Source of the DNA: DASTQL01 sp035462375
Lineage (GTDB): Bacteria; Actinomycetota; Actinomycetes; Jiangellales; Jiangellaceae
DNA length: 64,000 nt
Direction of reading: 5' to 3'
Assembly (NCBI GenBank): GCA_035462375.1
Contig: DATHUJ010000109.1
Coordinates: 25,033 to 89,032 of the forward strand
Positions 60,601 to 64,000 of this stretch are shown here, piece by piece. Made by a program: the position numbers and the translations under genes. Position 1 is the first letter of the stretch. Each line of letters opens with the position of its first letter. Below the pieces are notes generated by a model. The model searched no databases. It was given only the letters and a program-made list of their open reading frames with translations, and was not told the origin of the DNA.

Positions 60601-60733
60601 GCCGCTCCCAGGTGACCTCGTCGTAGGGGTGGACCCCGGGAGTGGTGAAGATTCGCTCGATGGTCAGGCCCCGCCCGGCGGGGCTCTTGCGATCAGGGGC
60701 CTCGCGGCCCGAACCGCTGACCGTCTCGGTCAT
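54650..60733 (-). CDS. nrdJ: Class II ribonucleotide reductase NrdJ with three inteins
   Basis: This is the adenosylcobalamin-dependent ribonucleotide reductase that makes dNTPs without oxygen or metal radicals. The reading frame is 2027 codons; after removal of three inteins (277, 396 and 389 aa) the exteins join to 965 residues, normal for NrdJ. Extein motifs are SA|CFILSVDD (redox Cys437), NP|CSEYMHLDNSSCNLASLN (thiyl-radical Cys1039) and APTG|TIGFMMDCDTTG. The C-terminal Cys-rich tail (CFTCGTKM, CYVCEGCGSTSGCS) is the redox/zinc ribbon. ATG 60733 has AAGGAGAGGTAC before it. It is downstream of nrdR and likely under NrdR and B12 control. Confidence 0.95.
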   Translation of the reverse strand: MTETVSGSGREAPDRKSPAGRGLTIERIFTTPGVHPYDEVTWERRDVVQTNWKTGGTVFEQRGVEFPDFWSVNASTIVTSKYFRGAVGTDQREWSLRQLVDRVVKTYRAAGEAHGYFATRDDAEVFEHELTWMLMHQVFSFNSPVWFNVGTTAPQQVSACQPYDSLVSTPRGLVPIGELVESGGVGEKVFDAHGLTRVIAVKDNGVKQVLRLHLESGQALDVTADHLVWRSSGGGSGSFVEAGHLRPGDRLEWHRHESFGEAEIDPRDIGEAGRAGSDGSGALTVPSKLMTAPLPVVTAYLRSLFQSKGYVSARSPLVGLDVGSEDLIRGVQALLTRYGIFARVGCKRDERPGRQGGSWSLRIQNPGDRRAFADHVGFIHPVRAEELERSLELPGRGAPPVKQLQIASVEVRGDLEVYDIQTESGEYLSQGLRVHNCFILSVDDTMESILNWYKEEGRIFKGGSGAGLNLSRIRSSKELLSSGGTASGPVSFMRGADASAGTIKSGGATRRAAKMVVLDIDHPDIEEFVETKAREEDKIRALRDAGFDMDLGGRDITSVQYQNANNSVRVSDEFMRAVENGTEFGLRARLTGEVLEDVDAKTLFHKISQAAWECADPGLQYDDTINDWHTSPETGRITASNPCFPADQRVVTDRGLVPIGELVSRAAAGEKFEVYTNDVTADSDARSRVVATRPVRYMVTGTHEILLLQFSDGSRLRCTPNHRMWTRNRGWVRADDLQPSDRVTRSFVHAPRPMADQAMPDRALVAARNVVGRETQLPGKWTTEVAHYLGWLVGEGCLTDDAAVTVYGGGQDLEEVLPQHRALLTEAAGFEPTPSAQANGTYQLRATRGQWRALMTALGVLAGSSKSKRVPQAVFEAPEDAVTGFLRGLFDADGTVINQVAKGTRYVGLGSRSDILLRDVQELLASLGIHGRIYETGTKENSFRYVRQDGTEVTYGSDGPSFDLRISGRSIREFAARIGFSLSAKQQRLDTLLAEHSFYATDETVALVSREWDGWETTYNLTEPRNQSYIVSGVVVANCSEYMHLDNSSCNLASLNLLKFLRDDDTFDADLFQRAVEMVITAMDISISFADFPTEAIGETTRAYRQLGIGYANLGALLMATGHGYDSEGGRALAAAITSLMTGASYKRSAELAGVVGPYEGYARNADPHQRVMRKHAAAIDQVRTLGEMDRAVLQAATQAWQTAIETGERQGYRNAQASVLAPTGCLTGDTLVTTDRGLARLSELGDVWGERWQPLEALVSTDDGPQRATQFFVNGEEPTRRIVTEAGYRIQGTLTHRVKVVGKAGQWVWKRLADIAPGDLVPMQMGGLVGDPRRVPLPVLDQAYYAGDRDVVVPDSVDADLAELVGYFMGDGSLHARGVRFRVADADHDVVERLRILGKGLFNLEPVVTQQRGYQEVTLQSVDLARWWEAAGFANDLRGVDHAGKAWTPRIPTAIREANDADVYRAFLRGVFEADGTVLEGIPSVSTSSVLFADDLRTLLLTLGFPTTTRETVSGWGGPVSQVRIRNVQHAFRFGIEIGFMGGRKGALVAADASSHSGKRDHVHLPDDGRVGDVLGYLFEIVADNEDGGPQPTFDLSVPSNVTYVAAGFVSHNTIGFMMDCDTTGIEPDFSLVKFKKLVGGGSMQIVNQTVPRALRQLGYQEEQIEAIVEYIAEHGHVVDAPGLRPEHYEVFDCAMGTRSIKPMGHVRMMAAVQPFLSGAISKTVNLPEEATVEDIADVYFQGWKLGLKALAVYRDNCKVGQPLSDGKAKKAGASESSDAEPGVVVEYRPTRKRLPKKRPSQTVSFTVGGAEGYMTAGSYPDDGLGELFLKMSKQGSTLAGMMDAFSIAVSIGLQYGVPLETYVAKFTNMRFEPSGMTDDPDVRLAASVVDYIFRRLALDHLSFDSRSALGIYTAAERARQLETGVYEPVDEVDVEMLRQSAPVAEATGQQHVESEASTPTPTTEPPAASPPSKHDIGGAHTSAELLEALQGTSTDAPLCFTCGTKMRPAGSCYVCEGCGSTSGCS
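55892..57058 (-). mobile_element. Intein 3 of NrdJ (with LAGLIDADG endonuclease)
   Basis: 389 aa, from Cys1226 (CLTGDTLVTTDRG) to His-Asn at 1613-1614, followed by Thr as the +1 nucleophile. The splicing block-B motif TLTH is present. Both dodecapeptide motifs are intact (VGYFMGDGSL and FLRGVFEADGTV), so the homing endonuclease is likely active. It splits the APTG-TIG phosphate-binding loop of the reductase. Confidence 0.92.
57620..58807 (-). mobile_element. Intein 2 of NrdJ (LAGLIDADG; penultimate Ala)
   Basis: 396 aa, Cys643 (CFPADQRVVTDRG) to Ala-Asn at 1037-1038, followed by Cys1039. The block-B motif is TPNH. LAGLIDADG-like motifs YLGWLVGEGCL and FLRGLFDADGTV are intact. The penultimate residue is Ala (VVVAN) rather than the usual His, so this intein must splice by the His-independent route. 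It is inserted directly before the catalytic thiyl-radical cysteine. Confidence 0.92.
59426..60256 (-). mobile_element. Intein 1 of NrdJ (eroded endonuclease)
   Basis: 277 aa, Cys160 (CQPYDSLVSTPRGL) to His-Asn at 435-436, followed by Cys437. The block-B motif TADH is present. Only one degenerate dodecapeptide remains (YLRSLFQSKGYV; the usual DADG acid pair is QSKG), so the homing endonuclease is probably dead while splicing residues are kept. It interrupts the redox-cysteine motif near the start of the catalytic domain. Confidence 0.9.
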
Positions 60734-60841
60734 GTACCTCTCCTTGTCCCCCACCCGGCCGGACCAGACAGCCCATCGGAGTGGATCGGTGTCGTCGTAG
60801 TTGCTGTTCTGCTGACGTGTCGTGAGCGAGCCGAGACGGCG

Positions 60842-61330
60842 TCAGGCCTCCGGCACCCTGGGCCGCGGCTCCGGAGCGGTCTCGCCTCGTTCAGCGCGCA
60901 GGAGCGTGATCTCGGTCTCGAAGTCGGCCAGGCTCTCGAAACCCCGGTAGACGCTGGCGAACCTCAGATAGGCCACTTCGTCGAGCTCACGCAGCGGCCC
61001 CAGAATGGCCAGACCCACCTCGTGGCTCGGCAGCTCTGCCTGGCCCGACGCGCGGACGCGCTCCTCGACTCGTTGCGCGAGTCGAGCCAGGTCGTCTTCG
61101 CCGACCGGCCGTCCCTGGCACGCCTTACGAACCCCGCTGATGACCTTGTCGCGGTTGAACGGCTCCGTCGCCCCCGAGCGCTTCACAACCGCGACGGTGA
61201 CCTGCTCGACCGTGGAGAACCGGCGCTCGCACCTCGGGCACTGCCGCCGGCGTCGGATGGCGGCGCCGTCGTCAGCCGTGCGACTGTCGACCACCCGGCT
61301 GTCCGGGTAGCGGCAGAAGGGACAGTGCAC
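60842..61330 (-). CDS. nrdR: NrdR, transcriptional repressor of ribonucleotide reductase
   Basis: This 162-aa zinc-ribbon/ATP-cone repressor has zinc ligands Cys3, Cys6, Cys31 and Cys34 (CPFC and CPRC). The ATP-cone follows (VVKRSGATEPFNRDKVISGVRKACQGRPV), with LRELDEVAYLRFASVYRGFESLADFETEI near the C-terminus. It binds NrdR boxes upstream of reductase genes when dATP is bound. GTG 61330 is set by VHCPFC and the AGAGAGG site before it. nrdJ follows 108 bases downstream in the same direction. Confidence 0.95.
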   Translation of the reverse strand: MHCPFCRYPDSRVVDSRTADDGAAIRRRRQCPRCERRFSTVEQVTVAVVKRSGATEPFNRDKVISGVRKACQGRPVGEDDLARLAQRVEERVRASGQAELPSHEVGLAILGPLRELDEVAYLRFASVYRGFESLADFETEITLLRAERGETAPEPRPRVPEA

Positions 61331-61628
61331 GCCGCCCGCCTCTCTCGTCGACGACCGTGGCCACGTGGGTCTGGCCGCTGGACCGTTCTCACCGGTCCCC
61401 TGGGGACGATCCTGTGGATCCCCTGGGGAGAACCTGTGAGGTCCTGACCACAACCTGTGGATGACTTACAACTGTGTAACTACTAGATGTAGGGGTACCG
61501 TACGTCGCCGCTCGCCGGTGTGCAACCAGTTCGACGAGCGTCGCTCCCTGGGCGTGTCGCCGCCGGTGGACCGCTGGCCCGCCCGGCTCTCAGCGCGCAT
61601 GGATCTCGATGCGTCACCGCCGCGCGAA
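61331..61628. other. 298-base region upstream of nrdR
   Basis: It holds the candidate NrdR box pair (61464-61492) and two DnaA-like repeats (TGTGGATCC at 61412, TGTGGATGA at 61456). The right part, up to the LysM gene stop, shows nothing clear. Confidence 0.5.
61464..61492. promoter_or_regulatory. Candidate NrdR box pair
   Basis: CTACATCTAGTAG (minus strand, 61480-61492) resembles the actinobacterial NrdR half-site ACATCTAGT. ACTTACAACTGTGTAA (61464-61479) next to it could be the second box at 15-16 base spacing. The second site is weak. Confidence 0.45.
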
Positions 61629-62099
61629 TCACCCGGAAGGGACGAGCAGCTCGTCCCCGGGGTGAATGTCGGCCCACGACCCCAGGCCGTTGATCTCCAC
61701 GATCTGGGCAATCGTCGCGCGAGGGTCCGCGCCCGGCCGCGCCTGGACGGCCAGGCCCCACAGCGTGTCGCCCGGAGACACGACCACGGCCTGCGTTCGA
61801 ACCGGCTCGGCAGCCTCCCAGCCCCGTACGACCCCGACGCCCGCCACCACGAGGATCACGACCCACAGGAGGCCGACGACGACACGCCCACGGGTCGTGA
61901 GGCGCAGGTGCGAGGGTGCCGGGCGCGCCGACGTACACGCAACCGCGCGGGGCAACGGCGCGGTCGTGCGCCGGGGGCGCGAGGGCCGGTGGGTGCCGGA
62001 GTGCCCCGATGGGCGCACGGGTGCCGACGGCCGAGCCACCTCCTCGGCCGCCCCCGTTGTCGAGGAGGGCGCCTCGGGCAGGAGAGTCATCAGCACCAT
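61629..62099 (-). CDS. LysM-domain membrane protein divergent from lexA
   Basis: This 156-aa protein has a basic Pro/Arg-rich cytoplasmic part (1-75) with TSARPAPSHLRLTTRGR, one transmembrane helix (about 77-98, VVVGLLWVVILVVAGVGVV) and a C-terminal extracytoplasmic LysM domain (VVSPGDTLWGLAVQARPGADPRATIAQIVEINGL, then DIHPGDELLVPSG). LysM proteins encoded next to lexA in other Gram-positives are SOS-induced division inhibitors (YneA type); that role is inferred from position and the shared SOS box. ATG 62099 has GGGAGG six bases upstream; ATG 62090 and GTG 62135 are alternatives. Confidence 0.85.
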   Translation of the reverse strand: MVLMTLLPEAPSSTTGAAEEVARPSAPVRPSGHSGTHRPSRPRRTTAPLPRAVACTSARPAPSHLRLTTRGRVVVGLLWVVILVVAGVGVVRGWEAAEPVRTQAVVVSPGDTLWGLAVQARPGADPRATIAQIVEINGLGSWADIHPGDELLVPSG

Positions 62100-62210
62100 C
62101 GGGAACCTCCCGGTTCGTGACGCACGAGCTGGCACGTCAGGCCGTACAGGCGTTCGATAGGACGCCTGTGCGAAGTTCTACACGGAGGGTCCGACAAAGT
62201 CGAGACACGT

Positions 62211-62226
62211 TCGAACAGATGTTTGA
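62211..62226. promoter_or_regulatory. SOS box between the LysM gene and lexA
   Basis: TCGAACAGATGTTTGA matches GAAC-N4-GTTY. It overlaps the -35 of the lexA promoter (62223-62228) and lies in the only gap between the two divergent genes, so LexA should control both. Confidence 0.9.
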
Positions 62227-62251
62227 TCCGTGCGTCCGTCGGGGCTACCGT
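62223..62251 (+). promoter_or_regulatory. lexA promoter
   Basis: TTGATC (62223-62228), a 17-base spacer and TACCGT (62246-62251). The -35 is inside the SOS box, the expected arrangement for autorepression. Confidence 0.7.
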
Positions 62252-62307
62252 GGGCGCTAGACGATCACTGCGGCGGCAACGTCGTCGCACCGAGGAGGAG
62301 GCGGACG

Positions 62308-63039
62308 GTGGCCAAGCATCGCGACGACGACCAGCCGGTGGCAGAGGCACCCGGTGGCACGGTGCACACCTTCCCCGATCCGGGTGGCGTCGAGTTGACG
62401 CCCCGCCAGCAGCGGATCCTCGACGTGATCCGCGATGCCATCGAGCGTCGTGGTTACCCGCCGAGCATGCGGGAGATCGGCGAGGCTGCAGGGCTGTCGA
62501 GTCCATCGAGCGTCGCCCACCAGCTCCGCGTGCTGGAGGCCAAGGGCTTCATCCGTCGGGATCCGCGACGCCCGCGCGCGCTCGAGGTCCGCTCCCCCGT
62601 CGCCGACTCGAGCCACGACACGGACCAGGCGACCGACGAGACAGGTGTCAGAGATGCCCGCCCGGCGGCGTCGTACGTGCCCTTGGTCGGCCGGATCGCC
62701 GCCGGCGGTCCACTCCTCGCCGAGGAGGCCGTCGAGGACGTGTTCCCCCTGCCGCGCCAGGTCGTGGGCGAGGGGACCCTCTTCCTGCTCAAGGTTGTCG
62801 GCGACTCGATGGTGGACGCCGCCATCTGCGACGGCGACTGGGTCGTCGTACGCCAGCAACCGGTGGCCGAGAACGGCGAGATCGTCGCCGCCATGATCGA
62901 GGGCGAGGCGACGGTCAAGACGTACAAGCGCCGCGACGGCCACGTGTGGCTGCTGCCGCACAACCCCGCCTTCGAGCCGATACCCGGTGACGAGGCCACC
63001 GTGCTGGGCCGCGTGGTCGCTGTGCTGCGGCGGGTCTGA
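62308..63039 (+). CDS. lexA: LexA, SOS repressor
   Basis: This 243-aa repressor of the SOS regulon has an N-terminal winged helix (LTPRQQRILDVIRDAIERRGYPPSMREIGEAAGLSSPSSVAHQL, residues 30-73), a linker, and a self-cleaving C-domain. The cleavage site is Ala132-Gly133 (RIAAGGP). The serine-lysine dyad is Ser167 (GDSMVD) and Lys204 (ATVKTY). GTG 62308 has a GAGGAGGAGGCGGACG ribosome site. It autoregulates through the SOS box at 62211 and should repress the dnaE2 cluster at 32700. Confidence 0.97.
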   Translation: MAKHRDDDQPVAEAPGGTVHTFPDPGGVELTPRQQRILDVIRDAIERRGYPPSMREIGEAAGLSSPSSVAHQLRVLEAKGFIRRDPRRPRALEVRSPVADSSHDTDQATDETGVRDARPAASYVPLVGRIAAGGPLLAEEAVEDVFPLPRQVVGEGTLFLLKVVGDSMVDAAICDGDWVVVRQQPVAENGEIVAAMIEGEATVKTYKRRDGHVWLLPHNPAFEPIPGDEATVLGRVVAVLRRV

Positions 63040-63143
63040 CCGACCGGAGACGTGCTCGACAGGGTCGGCCTGCGTGTCCGATCGACCAACCTGTGGACAA
63101 CCAGTTCCGTTGCGGCGTGGGGACCTGAGTATCTTCTCCGCCC

Positions 63144-63707
63144 ATGCATGCACGTTCTGTCTGGCTTGCCGGGATCATGGCGGTCGGGGTACTGCTCGGG
63201 GGATGCTCGAACGCGGATGTTCCGGCGACGCTTCCTGATGTTCCGGCGACGCCGATAAGTGCCTCAGGTCCAACCTCCGAGGAGTCGACCGCAGAACCCA
63301 ACCCGATCGACGTGGAAGCCGAAATCCAAGTCTTCTATGAGAATTATGCTCGTCTGAGGTTCGATAGCTTTCGATCTGAAGCAGCGTTGTCTGAGCAGCG
63401 CCGGTATTTCTCTGACAGTTGTGACTCCTGCCTGCGCGCGTATCGCAATGCCGAGGAAGTGCTCGCGAGCGGTCACTCCTTCGATTCATCGCCAGTCAGC
63501 ACTGAGCATGTCTCCATAGACTCGATCGAAGGAGATGTGGTCGTCTTCAACGTGGTTGAGGACGTCCCTGCCGCTGTGGTCCGAGATGCAAAGGGCGAGG
63601 TTGTTAAGGAATACCCAGAGACGCCTGGTGTGCAAACGCTATATCAGGCACGTCGTCAGCCAGGCGGCGAGCTCAGAATAATCGGTGCGGAAGTGCTAGC
63701 ATCATGA
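63144..63707 (+). CDS. DUF6318-like lipoprotein
   Basis: This 187-aa secreted lipoprotein has a signal peptide (MHARSVWLAGIMAVGVLLGGC) with lipobox LLGGC, cleaved before Cys21. A Ser/Thr/Pro linker follows, and then a helical/beta domain with FYENYARLRFDSFRSEAALSEQRRYFSDSCDSCLRAYRNAEEVLASGHSF and VVVFNVVEDVPAAVVRDAKGEVVKEYP, the DUF6318 pattern (function unknown). GC and codon use fall sharply against the rest of the window. It overlaps the next gene by four bases (ATGA). Confidence 0.82.
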   Translation: MHARSVWLAGIMAVGVLLGGCSNADVPATLPDVPATPISASGPTSEESTAEPNPIDVEAEIQVFYENYARLRFDSFRSEAALSEQRRYFSDSCDSCLRAYRNAEEVLASGHSFDSSPVSTEHVSIDSIEGDVVVFNVVEDVPAAVVRDAKGEVVKEYPETPGVQTLYQARRQPGGELRIIGAEVLAS

Positions 63708-64000
63708 GCATGCGCATATGCTTCATCTTAGTGGTCTTCTCGGCGCTTTCAGTTCTGTTAGCTCCTGATGCAATGTCACAAACATGTACGGAAAACGCGT
63801 ATGGCCAACGAGTCTGCACGGGTGGCGGAGGCATCGCTTACCACTACCACGCCGCGGAACGCGCCTTCTACCCCGTGCCCGCCCGCACCACCGGTACCCG
63901 ATCCGCGGAGGACGACGGGCCCTCGTGGGAGGTCCTCTACGTCACCTGGGCGTGCGGCTTCAACCAGCCGGAGAACCCTGGCGACGTCCTGTGCAACGAC
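63704..64000 (+). CDS. Secreted protein of unknown function, 5' part
   Basis: This open frame runs off the right edge and begins at ATG 63704, which overlaps the lipoprotein stop. The 99 visible codons encode a signal peptide (MSMRICFILVVFSALSVLLA) with a possible cleavage after MSQ, then a Cys-containing region (TCTENAYGQRVCTGGGG) and YHYHAAERAFYPVPARTTG. The first about 45 codons are AT-rich; from about 63840 on, codon use returns to the high-GC norm. No family recognised. Confidence 0.7.
   Translation, partial: MSMRICFILVVFSALSVLLAPDAMSQTCTENAYGQRVCTGGGGIAYHYHAAERAFYPVPARTTGTRSAEDDGPSWEVLYVTWACGFNQPENPGDVLCND

Noticed and set aside
63092..63100. TGTGGACAA, a perfect DnaA box downstream of lexA
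   Set aside because: It is single and isolated with no AT-rich unwinding region or dnaA/dnaN nearby, so not an origin.
1..64000. tRNA, rRNA, IS elements and prophage
   Set aside because: No cloverleaf-like sequence, transposase, integrase or terminal inverted repeats were recognised by eye. A tRNAscan or covariance-model search would be needed to exclude small RNAs.

Overview
The window is a high-GC actinobacterial chromosome segment with almost no IS, phage or CRISPR material. The lineage call rests on a complete actinobacterial division and cell-wall (dcw) cluster ending in sepF-yggT-divIVA, a type-2 ileS, a dnaE2 damage-tolerance cluster under a GAAC-N4-GTTC SOS box, a class II ribonucleotide reductase with nrdR, and many genes with a TANNNT hexamer 6-8 bases before a GTG/ATG start (leaderless style). 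The exact genus cannot be told from sequence alone.

Layout. 3-1208: 3' part of ileS, convergent with the dcw cluster. 1239-20064 (minus strand): mraZ, a 58-aa membrane microprotein, rsmH, ftsL-like, ftsI, murE, murF, mraY, murD, ftsW, murG, murC, ftsQ, ftsZ, pgeF, yggS, sepF, yggT, divIVA. Most neighbours overlap by four bases (GTGA), and a MraZ operator lies upstream of mraZ. 20335-25007 (plus): moxR, DUF58 and transglutaminase operon. 25048-32483 (minus): DUF6504, HEPN, dnaE2, methyltransferase and dinB behind an SOS-box promoter, then DUF3040. 32854-39694 (plus): ybaK, followed by a carotenoid-tailoring group (CrtA-like monooxygenase, DUF4126, CruF-like hydratase, glycosyltransferase, ATP-grasp, CrtI/CrtD-like oxidoreductase). 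39720-43008: SURF1, DUF3817, alcohol dehydrogenase, SRPBCC, ArfB. 43059-54508: a large secreted sugar-dehydrogenase-like/PKD protein, two CNNM/CBS membrane proteins, a dioxygenase divergent from a MarR regulator, an M3 oligopeptidase, a SARP-hydrolase fusion and a GNAT. 54650-61330 (minus): nrdJ carrying three inteins, and nrdR. 61629-63039: a LysM membrane protein divergent from lexA with a shared SOS box. 63144-64000: a low-GC patch with a DUF6318-like lipoprotein and the start of a secreted protein.

The genes fall into three coherent programmes: peptidoglycan synthesis and septation; DNA-damage response and dNTP supply (lexA, the dnaE2/dinB cluster, nrdR/nrdJ, and a probable SOS-linked LysM protein); and modification of an acyclic carotenoid end group. 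The most striking object is the 2027-codon nrdJ, in which three different inteins interrupt active-site motifs. One intein has an eroded homing endonuclease and another lacks the usual penultimate histidine. No wholly new defence or mobile system was found. The best undescribed candidates are the 58-aa dcw microprotein, the ATP-grasp enzyme embedded in the carotenoid group, and the SARP-hydrolase fusion.
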